Shown: positions 11,301 through 22,960 of the stretch, one piece after another | Layout of the letters: the number at the start of each line of letters is the position of its first letter | How positions within the stretch are numbered: the stretch's first letter is position 1 | Origin: Ovis canadensis | Taxonomy: Eukaryota > Chordata > Mammalia > Artiodactyla > Bovidae | DNA length: 64,000 bases | Direction of reading: 5' to 3' | Assembly (NCBI RefSeq): GCF_042477335.2 | Contig: NC_091727.1 | Location: 143,656,501-143,720,500 of the forward strand | Translations under genes and position numbers: made by a program | The notes under the pieces: model-generated | The model's database searches: none | What the model was told of the DNA's origin: nothing | What the model saw: the letters and a program-made list of their open reading frames with translations, nothing else

Positions 11301-12401
11301 TTCCCTTGGTATCTCTAATTTTCTTGAAGAGATCTCTAGCCTTTCCAATTCTTTTCTTTTCCTCTATTTCTCTGCATTGATCGCTGAAGGCTTTCTTATC
11401 TCTTCTTGCTATTCTTTGGAACTCTGCATTCAGGTGCTTATATCTTTCCTTTTATCCTTTGCTTTTCGCTTCTCTTTTTTTCACAGCTATTTGTAAGGCC
11501 TCCACAGACAGCCATTTTGCTTTTTTGCATTTTTTTTCCATGGGGATTTTCTTGATCCCTGTCTTCTGTACAATGTCATGAACCTCATTCCATAGTTCAT
11601 CAGGCACTCTATCTATCAGATCTAGGCCCTTAAATCTATTTCTCACTTCCACTGTATAATCATAAGGGATTTGATTTAGGTCATACCTGAATGGTCTAGC
11701 GGTTTTCCCTACTTTCTTCAATTTAAGTCTGAATATGGCAATAAGGAGTTCATGATCTGAGCCACAGTCAGCTCCTGGTCTTGTTTTTGTGGACTGTATA
11801 GAGCTTCTCCATCTTTGGCTGCAGATAATATAATCAGTCTGATTTCAGTGTTGACCATGTGGTGATGTCCATGTGTAGAGTCTTCTCTTGTGTTGTTGGA
11901 AGAGGGTGTTTGCTATGACCAGTGCATTTTCTTGGTAAAACTCTATTAGTCTTTGGACTGCTTCATTCTGCATTCCAAGGCCAAATTTGCCTGTTACTCC
12001 AGATGTTTCTTGACTTCCTACTTTTGCATTCCAGTCCCCTATAATGGAAATGACATCTTTTTTGGGAGTTACTTCTAAAAGGTCTTGTAGGTCTTCATAG
12101 AACCGTTCAACTTCAGCTTCTTCAGCATTACTGGTTGGTGTATAGACTTGGATTACCATGGTACTGAATGGTTTGCCTTGGAATCAAACAGAGATCATTC
12201 TGTCGTTTTTGAGATTGCATCCAAGTACTGCATTTTGGACTCTTTTGTTGACCATGATGGCTACTCCATTTCTTCTGAGGGATTCCTTCCAGCAGTAGTA
12301 GATATAACGGTCATCTGTGTTAAATTCACCCATTCCAGTCCATTTTAGTTTGCTGATTCCTAGAATGTCGACATTCACCCTAGCCATCTCTTGTTTGCCT
12401 A
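8332..12401 (-). mobile_element. BovB LINE inserted in the L1 5' UTR, split by a solo LTR
   Basis: The BovB is flanked by an exact 11-bp duplication, AGCAGTGCCTT, at 8321-8331 and 12402-12412, which fixes both ends. Without the LTR and its extra 6 bp it is about 2.78 kb. On the minus strand it starts in the endonuclease (DILGISKLKWTGMGEF near 12360), passes the GDWNAKVG segment near 12020 and the RT, with the YADD catalytic motif at 9099-9110, and ends with the BovB 3' terminus at 8332. It is slightly 5'-truncated. Several frameshifts break the single BovB polyprotein, so it is dead. Confidence 0.93.
9839..11124 (+). mobile_element. Solo LTR, class II (betaretrovirus-like) ERV
   Basis: A 1286-bp element with TG...CA ends inserted in BovB, flanked by the 6-bp duplication ACATTC at 9833-9838 and 11125-11130; removing it restores the BovB sequence. 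A 6-bp duplication is typical of class II ERVs. A TATAA-like box lies close to AATAAA at 10713-10718, followed by a CT-rich tract, so transcription would run on the plus strand. No internal viral genes remain, as expected after LTR-LTR recombination. I believe it is the BTLTR1 type, from memory only. Confidence 0.88.
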
Positions 12402-13000
12402 AGCAGTGCCTTAGGTTAGAGCTTTTTTGGAGAAAATTCTCTCTCTCTGTCTCTTTCCTCTCCCCCACCCCCTGCTCTGGCTATCCCAAGGTTTGGGTTG
12501 TTATCCCAAATTAACTCCCTCAGATTGCCCTCAGGGCATTCAGGCCCCTTCTCAATGTAGCCTGTGCCTCCCTGTTCAGCCCCCACTTGCTGGTGCCAGA
12601 GGCAAGCGTCTGGGCTATTCCTCTGCTGGAAATTTCCGTTAGGTGCATAATCTTTGAGTTTTATTTATTTTTTTCCTACTATTTATGTTGCTCTCTGAGA
12701 TTCCAAAACTCCCCAGAGACCTGCAGGTAAGATGGTTTCCTGGTGTTTGAAAACTTCTCTTTTAAGACTCCCTCCCCAGGATGGGTATCCTTTCCTAACT
12801 CTTTTGTCTCTCTTTCTATCTTTTATCTTTTGTCCTACCTCCTTTTGAAGACAATGGGCTCCCTTTCTGGGTGCCTGGTATCCTCTACCAGTGTTCAGAA
12901 GTTGTTTTGTATTTGCTCAGTGTTCAAATTATCTTTCAATGAATTTGTGGGAGAGAAAGTGGTCTCCCCGTCCTATTCCTCCACCATCTTAGGACCGCCC

Positions 13001-13440
13001 TAAGCATACAATTTTTCCAGTCATCATGTGCTGATGTGAGAGTTGGACTACAAAGGAAGCTGAGTGCCGAACAATTGATGCTTTCAAATTGTGGTGCCCT
13101 AGAAAACTTTTGAGAGTCCCTTGGACTGCATGGAAATCAACCCAGTAAATCCTAGTGGAAATCAAGCCTGAATATTTATTGTAAGGACTGTTGCTCAAGC
13201 TGAAGCTCTAATACTTTGGTCACTTGATGCGGAGAATTGACTCAATGGAAAAGACCCTGATGCTGGGAAAGATTGAGGGCACGAGGAGAAGGGGTGACAG
13301 AGGATGAGGTGGTTAGATAACATCACTGACTCAATGGACATGAGTTTGAGCAAACTAAAGGAGATAGTGAAGAACAGGAGAAACTGGCTGCTGTAGTACA
13401 TGGAGCAGCAAAGAGTCAGACACAACTTAGCCACTGAACC
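13001..13440 (+). mobile_element. BovB 3' fragment
   Basis: Plus-strand, diverged BovB C-terminal region and tail: GATGTGAGAGTTGGACTA, then GATGCTGGGAAAGATTGAGG, ending near GCCACTGAACCACAACAGC. It directly abuts the 5' end of the antisense L1 at 13000 and is clearly older than the BovB at 8332-12401. Confidence 0.8.
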
Positions 13441-16073
13441 ACAACAGCAAAAAGTTAATTTCCATTTGTTCCTAGCATAGGGCCTTGCACATTGAATTAA
13501 GAAGGAACTATTTTTTTAAGCTAAATAAGCCTATTAACTTTTTTTTATAAATTTATCATGTTTTATTATCAGCATTTGCCTAGATTTGTGTACAAATTTA
13601 GGTAGTTTCCTTTTCTGTCTATGCATTGTTTATGCAGTGCCTATGCACAGGTTTAAATAAAATATATACTATTATTTTCTTGAAAGTTTGATAGAATTTA
13701 TATTCACTTTAATCTAGCCCCACAATTCTGGTTTGGGGGAATAGGTCTTTGAAAATTTTTCAAATGTTTAATTGCTTGGGCAAAGTTCATAAGCAGCTCT
13801 ACTATTTATTAGCTCTGTGATCTTAGGAAAGTATTTATCCATTATCTCTAAAATACAGAGAATGATAATATCAAACTTACAGGGTTTTTTGAGGATTAAA
13901 TATGTGAAAAACACTTAGCAAGTGTTTAGAAAGAAAGTAATTTCCTTTGTGATTTATACAGATGATTACTATTTAAAATTTGCCATAATCTTTTGAACAC
14001 AGTTTATAAAGTATATTTTCAGTTTAAAAAGTACCAAATAGATAGATAGGGCTAGATAGATTTTTCTAGGGTCAGTTTTGCAACTGAATGCATCTCTCCA
14101 ACATAATTTGTGGCAATTAAAAATCCTAGAAGACTGAGAAATTATCCTTTTTATGTGGAAGTCTGCACTTGATTTTGTGTGTTTCAAAAAATGCATCTGC
14201 ACCTAATTTTTCAGTGTATTTCTGAAGAATTTTTTTCAAAGCTTTATGTTTTTTTTTTCTATGAGACTTCTTAATAACTTGACCTATTTGACATGATTTG
14301 ACAATTTGAATTCTCTCTTTTGAGCTACTAATATACTGATATATCCAGTGATTTTAATTCTGTATTGTTTTCCAGATCTAGAAGTCATAAACTGGGGGCT
14401 TATAGTTTTGCAGAATGAATTTACTTTCACATTCACCAGAGTCCCCATAATCATTTAATATTTTCCACTTAAAGGGCTTCACATATTTACATCTCCCATT
14501 TCCTATCTGATGAGTTTCCTATACTTGGCCTAAGTGAATAAGCACTGTTAGTGGGTGTAAGTTCCTTCCAAATGTATATAACATTATTTTTCACATTTTT
14601 CCCTAAAATAGATGATCACTTGGAAATAAATGGAAAGGAGCTGACTAGAGCAGGTAGAAGCTTCAAGCATATCTCCTTCAGTTAGTTGGTGATGGGAGTA
14701 CATATTATTCCTTGCAAGCCTGGAGGCTTTTCTACAAACATAAATGGCTGAAGATGGCTAACTAAATAAGAGGGCAGGAGGAGTCAGTTTTCAGCAAGTA
14801 TGTAATTGCTTTGGCATGAAGTGTCACGTGTCTGCTCTGGGAGGAATAAGGGTCAGAAGTGGACAGGCCTCCTCTTGCTACATGACTGGGATTAAAGTTC
14901 CTCAAATGAGACATTTTTGAGAAGTCTTATCATGTAGTTTCTGTGGCTTTCTTATTTAGAAGGCTGCCACTGCCAGCCTGAGAGATGGGACTCTTTCAAT
15001 CTCTCTAAGTGACTTCTTCACATAATTATTCTGATTCATTCCCAGGATAAAGATAAGTGTACAGAAATATTTTCACATACTTTACTGTTAGCTACAGGAG
15101 GAAAACTTTTTACAGCTTCTGTTCACAGTGAAAAGTAGACTCTGAGGCCTACAGATAAGAAACTAAATGTATTACTACAGCCTGAAAAACAAAAGTTTTG
15201 TCTATTGAGATATTAACCTTAAACCTTAGAAAGCTGCAGCAAATTTGAATTTATGGTTATTCTCAATATACCCAATTCAAATTCTTAGATGAAACTCCCT
15301 GCTTATAACAATATATTTGCTTTTATTTACCTTGTTCCTAGAATATCTCAGGCATAATGGGCATTTTCCCAGTTTTATATGTAAATAAAGACAAATGGAA
15401 AAATACATGTAGATATAGAAATAAACACTTAGGGTCACCTCTGTCAGCTTTTGTAACCTACAAAATCAGAAGTATGTTTAAATGGTTCAAAATATTTATT
15501 TGCTTAGCATTTGTTATTGTCTGTTATTGTCTACTAAACAATCTTGAAAATATGGAAATAGTCGATGGTGAATGCTTGCTTGCTCCTTAAGCCACAGTGA
15601 ATAAAATACACCAGGAAAAAAAATAAAATAAAATCTGTAAATGTAGCTCCAGGGTCCTCTATCCTGTTAGCTCCTGATTTCTTGTCCTTCCTTTATGCTT
15701 TATGTTGAATATTAGTGAGAACAACATTTATATGTCTTTTTTCTGAGAACAATGGAAATTAGTATTTCATTATTATTTAAGTCTTTTAGTTTTATTATAA
15801 AATGTATTTACCATATTTTGTAGTTGCCTTTAGTTTCTACTTACTTACATTTTTATTTGGGCTGGATGTTTAATTTCAGCATCTATTGATACAAACACAT
15901 ATTTTCACCTTTAATTTATTGTTAGAGTGAATTCTGTTGATAGTTTCTAAAGGACACCAATTTTACATACATGGAGTAAAAATACTCTGCCATCATGATC
16001 TATTGTTCTCTTCATTTATTGTTTAATTTGAATGACTAAATATTTTTTAGATTTTTTTTCATTTATGTATAAT
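13441..16073. other. Apparently single-copy, A/T-rich DNA
   Basis: I see no gene, RNA gene or repeat I can name. Open frames are short and show no family signature. A/T-rich intergenic sequence. Confidence 0.6.
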
Positions 16074-16833
16074 TGAGAGGGTAACAGGCAGGACGACCAG
16101 GGATATCCAAACAGGAGGAAATAGCCTGCAAGTGTCAGACATTTTTATCTCTCTTAAGCGGCAAGAGGAAACAAACTAGCGATAGTTTTTCCTTCTCTAT
16201 ACAAATTTAAAAGGAGGTTACTCTTAAAATACTGTGTTGCCATAATGATACCTGGTTTCACCTGAAGTTAAGTATCCTCAAACCTAGAGACAACCATTGC
16301 CTTTTTCTTATGGAAATGTTTGTCTTAAGCTATGCTAATGTACTATTCATTTACCTCAAACTCTGTCTTCAAGTAGGTTCCACCTTTTGGCTCAGAACCT
16401 ACTTGACAAACCAGTATGTTATACTCAGATATTGTTCCTCCAATCTATGTAAATGAAACTGTATGGTGCTCTGCCCTTCTTCAAGATTCAAGTTAATCAT
16501 TTTATGGCCCAGAATGAACCATTTGGTGCCAAGGTTATCCCAAAATGCATCTTATGGGTGAGGGGCCTGGTGCCATTCTGAGTTTTAAGACATTCCTTTC
16601 TTTCATTAACAGACTGCTAGTGACTATATAACATCCGGCTGAAGACTAGCAGGGGGGCACTCTTTCTGCCTCCTTCTGATGCCTATGTCAGAAACTTTCT
16701 CTACCTCCTTTATACGTTAATAAAACTTTATTACACAAAAGCTCTGAGTGATCAAGCTTCGTCTCTTGTCCCGGATTGAATTCTTCTCCTCCAGGGGCCA
16801 AGAATCCCGGCATCTTGGAGTGATTCAACAACA
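16074..16833 (+). mobile_element. Solo LTR-like element
   Basis: The stretch runs from TGAGAGGGTAAC to a CAACAACA end. It contains CTATATA at 16624-16630 and AATAAA at 16719-16724 in the expected order and spacing for a plus-strand LTR promoter and poly(A) site. The final segment (GGCCAAGAATCCCGGC) resembles U5 ends of vertebrate ERV LTRs. I found no convincing target duplication, so ends are approximate and the class is unassigned. Confidence 0.6.
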
Positions 16834-17696
16834 ATCTTTCATAATTTAAATTAGTTTAAGATTTTCTTTTGTGCTACTTTTGAGGTTTAATATTTAAGTA
16901 GTACATTTTTGTTGCTTTCATAAACTGAATTATGGTATATATATTTTTTAATGGGATGGGGTAGGGGAGCAATATTTTCCACCCCAAATGTGTTTCTTTG
17001 GCAGGCGGATTCATTTAGGCTTATTATTTATAAGGTACAAAAGACTCAGGAAGAAACTTCAACATTCTCCCTAACTGCTTAAAAGAATGTAGATAGAAGA
17101 CTTGTTCCAGGTAGGCAACTTTACATAGAAGTGGAGAAACCTAGAAAAGACTGTTAAAATTCCTCTCTGTGTCTACCCTCTCTGCTTGGCCCAGCAAACA
17201 TTTGTTAACCAAGCATCTGCTTTTACATCTCCATGTGAATTGCCTTCCTCAGCTTTAAAGTATCAAGCCACTTTCTTTGAAGATGATATTTAAGGCGAGA
17301 GTTTCAACCATTTTGCTGAGTTACCCAGTTTTCCTGGGTTTCTTTCATGTATTCATGTTATTAAGATTTTGCTTGACTTTGTTTCTGTTAATCTGTCTCA
17401 AGTCAATTTAATTATTAGACCAGCCAGAAGACCCTAGAAAGACAGAGGAAATTTTCTTTCTCCCTGACAATGGAATGAGTTTGAAACACATAGGAGTTAT
17501 AAGCGTCTTAAAAGTTATGTGTGGTTGAACAGGAAAACAGATAAGTCTGGTCTCCTTTTAAATAGGTCAGGATTTAATTGCCCCTCTTCTGTTCTCTAGG
17601 ATTACTTTTGTGTCAAGATATTTAACCATTTTGGTGATTATATTTGTGATGAAATAGTTTATTTCTTTCAGATTTTAAAATTATTTGAGCAGTATT
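16834..17696. other. Mostly unassigned; possible old LTR-like stretch about 17040-17470
   Basis: No gene. The part near 17220-17470 (for example TTAATCTGTCTCAAGTCAA and GACCAGCCAGAAGACC) resembles an ancient placental LTR end, but I cannot name a family. Confidence 0.3.
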
Positions 17697-17705
17697 CCAC
17701 ATTAA

Positions 17706-17916
17706 AACATGGCTTCCCTGGTGGCTCAGAGGATAAAGCGTCTGCCTGCAATGCAGGAGACCCGGGTTTGATCCCTGGGTTGGGAAGATTGCCTGGAGAA
17801 AAAAATGGCAACCCAGTCCAGTATTCTTGCCTGGAGAATCCCATGGACAGAGGAGCCTGGCGATCTATAGTCTACGGGATCACAGAGTGGGACACGACTG
17901 AACAACTTCACACACA
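17706..17916 (+). mobile_element. Bov-tA SINE
   Basis: Full tRNA-derived SINE: GGCTTCCCTGGTGGCTCAGA, a B-box-like GGTTTGATCCC, then the Bov-A body GGAGAATCCCATGGACAG and a CACGACTGAACAACTTCA end. It is flanked by the perfect 9-bp duplication CCACATTAA at 17697-17705 and 17917-17925. Confidence 0.93.
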
Positions 17917-17940
17917 CCACATTAATACACTTTAACATGC

Positions 17941-18157
17941 ATGCTCACTCATGTCTGACTTTTTGAGACCCCATGTAATATAGCCCTGCAAGATCCTCTG
18001 TCCATGGAATTATCTAGGCAAGAATACTGCAGTGGGCTGTCATTTTCTCATCCAGGGGATCTTCCTGACCCAGGGATCAAACTTGCATCTCTTGTGACTC
18101 ATGTATTGGCAGGTTTTTTTTTTTTTTTTTAACCACCAAATCACCTGGGAAGCCCAT
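17941..18157 (-). mobile_element. Older Bov-tA SINE
   Basis: Reverse-complement Bov-tA: CATGTCTGACTTTTTGAGAC at the left and CACCTGGGAAGCCC at the right. A T-rich expansion lies near 18113-18130. More diverged than its neighbour at 17706. Confidence 0.85.
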
Positions 18158-18904
18158 AAAATATTTTTTATAACTTTCATATCTATGATTATACATTTTC
18201 TCATTTCTTATATGACATATTTGTAAATTATTATCATTGCTAAGTTTAGACAGAGGGTTACATACTTTATTTATAATAAGAATTAACTTTTAGTTTCATT
18301 TACCATCTCTTCAATTTTTAAAACTAAAGTTTAGGGAAATGGATCCCTGAATAAGAGTGTGAAGGGCTTACTGCAATAAAAGAAACAGAACTTATAAAAG
18401 TTGTTGAAAGACAAAAATTAATAACCATTTTAATTATCTAGAAATTGTTCTAAGGGTATATAGTAAACTTTTTTTCAAGAAAATCTAGTAAGAATAGAAA
18501 GAGTAGGTGGTATTTGAGGCAGAGCTCACTCCCTGTCTCCAGAATCATGAGAAATCTACTCATGGTGGGATCAGCTAAGATCACAGGGTTCCCTCCCCAC
18601 CACCAATCTCTAATATAGTGTTGCAATGTCTTCCAGAGATGAGAGAGCTACCAATATATCTTACCCCTCCCAGTTCTGTGTTGCAGAAGCTCTATTACAG
18701 CCAAGATTGATTCTGGGACTCCCTGTTTCCACCCAACCCTCACTTATGGAGTACAAGCTCTGCTCTTGGTATGGTAGGCCAAGGATACTAGGATCTAGCT
18801 ACCTTCACTTCAGATGACTAATAAGATGGAGTCATACTAAGGAGGCAAACTGATAAAAACAGAAGCTACCACCCAACTTGGATGTGAAATAGGAATATCT
18901 GAGA
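18158..18904. other. No feature recognised
   Basis: No gene or nameable repeat. The last part may be a very decayed upstream piece of the L1 that becomes recognisable from 18905. Confidence 0.5.
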
Positions 18905-21900
18905 GTAATGAACCACTATCTTTGTCACAAGGTCTGGAGCAATGGCAAAAATATTTTGAACAGTGATGGAGACAAATTGCAAGAAGAGAAGGTCAGGAAC
19001 ACAACAAGGATGTCCACTCTCACTGCTCTTACTGAGCATAGTTTTGAAAGTCCTCATCATGGCACTCAGAGAAGAAAAATAATTAAGAGGAATACAAATT
19101 GGAAAATAAGTAAAACTGTCACGTTTTGGCAGATGACATAGAAAATCCTGATGGTTCCCCCCAAAATCTACTGGACCTAATCAATGTATTTGGTGAAGTT
19201 GTATGATCCAAAATAATGAACAGAAATCTTAAATTTCTATACACTAACAACAAAAGAGCAGAAAGAGAAATTAAGGAAACAATCCCACTTATCAGCACAA
19301 CAAAAATAATTAATTATCTAGGAATAAATCTACCTAAGGAAGCAAATACCTGTACTTAGAAAACTATAAAGCACAGATGAAAGAAATAAAAGAGGACACA
19401 AACAGACGGAAAAATATACCATGTTCTTGGATTAGAATAATCAATACAGTGAAAACAAATATGCAACTCAAAGCAATCTACAGATTCAATGCAATTCCTA
19501 TCAAGTTATCATTGACATTCTTCACAGAATTAGAACAAAAATTTTACAGCTTGTATGGAAACACAAAAGACCCTGAATAGCTAAGGCATTCATGAGAAAG
19601 AAAAGTGGAGCAGGAGTAATCAAGTGCCATGATTTCAACAGTAATCAAAAAACAGAAATACAGACCAATGGTATACAATAGAAAGCCCAGAGATAAACCC
19701 ATGTACCTATGGTCTCCTAAGATATGACTAAGGAGGCAAGAATATAAAAGGAGAAAGACAGCCTCTTCAAGAAGTGGTGCTAGAAAATTTGGACAGCTAA
19801 TGTTACAAAAAAAAAAAAAATTAGAACAGTACCCAACATCACTGTTGTTGTTGCTCAGTCACCCAGTTATGTCCAACTGTTTGTGACCCCAAGGACTCCA
19901 GCATGCCTCCAGCATGTCCTTTACCATCTGCTGAAGTTTACCCAAGTTCATGCCCATTGCATCAGTGATGCCAAACAGACATCTGATCCTCTGACACCCT
20001 CTTCTCCTTCTGCCTTCAATCCTTCCCAGCATCAGGGACTTTTCCAATGAGTTGGCTGTTTGCATCAGATGAAGAAAATATTGGAGTTCCAGCTTCAGCA
20101 TCAGTCATTCCAATGAGGATTCAGAGTTAATTTCCCTTAAGATTGACTGATTTGATCTCCTTGCTGTCCAAGGGACTCTCAAGAGTCTTTTCCAGCAACA
20201 CAGTTCAAAGGAATCAATTCTTCAGTGCACCACCTTTTTTATGGTCCAGCTCTCAGAAGTGTATGTGACCACTGGGAAAACAATAGTCTTGACTATATGC
20301 ACCTTTGTCAGCAGAGTAATATCTCTGTTTTTCAACAGGCTGTCTAGATTTGTCATAGATTTCCTGCCAAGAAGAAAATGTCTTCTGGTTTCATGGCTGC
20401 AGTCACCATCTGCAGTGATTTTAGAGTGCAAGAAGAGGAAATCTGCCACTACTTCAACTTTTTCCCCTCTATTTCTATGAGGTAATGGGGCTGGATGCCA
20501 TGATCTTAGTTTTGTTTTGTTTTGTTTGTTTGTTTGTTTGTTTGGTTTTTCTTACTATTTAGTTTTAAGCTGACTCTTTCACCCTCCTCCTTCATCCTTA
20601 ACAAAAAGGCTTTTCAGTTCCTCTTGGCTTTCTGCCCTTAGAGTGGTATCATGCACATATTTGAGCTTGTTGATGTTTCTCCCACCTATCTTGATTCCAG
20701 CTTGTAATTCCTCCAGCCCAGCATTTCTCATGATGTGCTCAGCATATAAATTAAATGAACAGGGTGACAGTAGACAGCCATATCATACTCCTTTCTCAAT
20801 CTTGGACCAATCAGTTGTTTCATACAGGGTTCTGAAAGTTGCTTCTTGATCCACCTACAGGTTTCTCAGGAGACAGGTAAGACATTCTAGTATTCTTAAC
20901 TCTTTAAGAGCTTTCCACAGTTTATCATGATGCACAAAGTCAAAGACTTTTGTGTAGTCAACAAAACAGAAGTAGACTTTGTTCTGGAATTTGCTATCTT
21001 TTTCTCTGGAGATATCAAAGGAACATTTTGCCCAAAGTTGGGCACAATAAAAGACATAAATGTAGAGACCTAGTTTATGAAGAGATCAAGAAGAGATGGA
21101 AAGACTACATGGAAGAACTGTACAAAAAAGATCCAAATGAATTGGATTGCTACAATGGTGTAGTGAGCCACCCAGAGTCAGACATTCTGGAGAGCAAAGT
21201 CAAGTGGGCCTTAGGAAGCACTGCTGGTAATAAAGGTAGTGAATTCGATAGAATTCCAGTGCAGTTCTTCAAAACCCTAAAGGATGATGCCATAAAGGTG
21301 TTGCATTCAATATGTCAGCAAATATAGAAAACCCATCAATGACCACAGGAGTAAAAAAGGTCAGTCTTCATCCCAATTCCCAAGAAGGGTAGTACTAAAG
21401 AATGTGCCAACCATTGGACAATTGCACTTATCTCCCATGCTAGTAAAGTCATGCTTAAAAATCCTGCATGTTAGGCTTCAGCATTATGGGAACCAAGAAC
21501 TTCCATATATCCAAGCTGGGTTTTGAAAAAGTAGAGGAACCAGAGATCAAATTGTCAACATTCACGGGATCACAGAGAAAGCTAGGGAATCCCAGAAAAC
21601 CATCTATATGTTTCATTAACTACCTTATATCATACACAAAAATAAACTCAAAATAGATTAAAGGTCTAAGTGCAAGACTGGACACTATAAACCTCTTTGA
21701 GGAAAACATAGGAAAAACATTTGACAACAATCACAGCAAGATCTTTTTTGACTCACCTCCTAAAATGATGAAAATAAAAACAAAAATTAATAATTGACAC
21801 ATAATTAAACATAAAACTCGTTTACAACAAAGGGAACCATAAACAAGATGAAAAGACAACACTTAGAATGGGAGAACATATTTGCAAATGAAGCAACAGA

Positions 21901-22960
21901 CAGGATTAATCTCTAAAATATGCAGTTTATTGAGCTCAATAAATAAAAAGAAAAAAAATGAGCTCAAATCCAATTTAAAAAAAAAAAAAATGGGAAGAAG
22001 ACCTAAATAGAAATCTCTATAGAGAAGACATACAAATGACCAAAAAAACACATGAAAAGATGCTCAACATCACTAATTATTATAGAAATGCAAATGAAAA
22101 CTACAATGAGATATCGTCTCATACTGGTAAAAAGGATCATCATCAAAAAATCTACAAATGATAAATGCTAGAGAAGGTGTGAAGAAAAGGGCACCCTCTT
22201 ACACTGTTGGTGGCAATGTAAATTGGTATGGTCATTGTAGAGCACAGTATGGAAGTTCTTTAAAATCTAATCATAGAACTACCATATGATCCAACAATCC
22301 CACTCCTGGGCATATACCCTGAAAAAAACCTGTAACTCAAACAGACATATGTACCCCAGCAGTCATTGCAGCACTATTTACAATAGCCAGGACATGGAAG
22401 CAGCCAGGATGTCCATCTACAGCTTACTGGATAAAAAAGATGTGACACATATATACAATGGAATATTACTTAGACATAAAAAGGAATGGAATTGATTGAG
22501 TCAGTTGAAGTGATTTGGATGAACCTAGAACCTGTCATACAGAGTGAAGTAAGTCAGAAAGAGAAAAACAAATATTGTGTATAATGCATATATATGGAAT
22601 CTAGAAAAATGATACTGATGAACCTATTTGCAGGGCAGGAATAGAGGTGCAGAAGTAGAGAATGGACTAACGGACATGGAGAGAAGGAGAGTAGGGTACA
22701 AATTGAGAGCACAGTGCTGGCATATATACACTAGTGGGAAGCTGTGTGAAATAGATAACTAGTGGGAAGATGCTATATGGTAGAGAGCTCAGCTCAGTGT
22801 TCTGTGATGACCTAGAGGAGGGATGGGAGGGAGGGATAGGAGGGAGGCTCCAGAGAGAGTGGATATATGTATAGATACCCCTGATTCACAATGTTGTACA
22901 GCAGAAATGAACACAATATTGCATAGCAATTATATTTCAATTAAAATGAAGGAAAACTCT
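18905..22960 (+). mobile_element. Old L1 LINE (ORF2 and 3' UTR), split by BovB
   Basis: The plus strand carries decayed L1 ORF2 from the RT active-site region (a frameshifted GGCAGATGACAT near 19128), through the thumb region (about 19380-19580), to the C-terminal domain near 22286-22495 and a 3' UTR ending near 22960 with GTTGTACAGCAGAAATG. BovB occupies about 19850-21617. It is an older L1 type than the copies at 1064 and 54990, judged by the different 3' UTR. Confidence 0.85.
19850..21617 (-). mobile_element. 5'-inverted BovB LINE
   Basis: The left part (19850 to about 21005) is BovB on the minus strand, from its 3' end at TGTTGTTGTTG back to the RT FVDYTKVFDF segment. The right part (about 21008-21617) is BovB on the plus strand, from the DTKGTFH-type segment through KKDPNELDCYNG, ending again at the same RT point (FINY). 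The two halves overlap by only about 30 bp in element coordinates. Host L1 continues on both sides. This is the geometry left by twin priming. GTTTT/GTTT simple repeats near 20509-20545 expand one part. Confidence 0.85.

Larger units (their letters stand above)
1064..13000 (-). mobile_element. Near full-length L1 LINE, antisense, interrupted by BovB and smaller insertions
   Basis: Read on the minus strand, the element begins at 13000 with GGGCGGTCCTAAGATGG, the same 5' end as the sense L1 at 54990. It has a long GC-rich 5' UTR, decayed ORF1 (about 6032-5110), ORF2 (from 5086) and part of the 3' UTR. The last few hundred bases of 3' UTR seen in the copy at 41119-41470 are missing at 1064, where BovB starts. 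Insertions: BovB 8332-12401, a BovB tail 6431-6534, an L1 tail 4233-4349 and a SINE piece near 3057-3131. Many frameshifts make it non-functional. Confidence 0.9.

Noticed and set aside
17706..17780. tRNA gene
   Set aside because: The tRNA-like box belongs to the Bov-tA SINE head; no cloverleaf or anticodon arm is intact.
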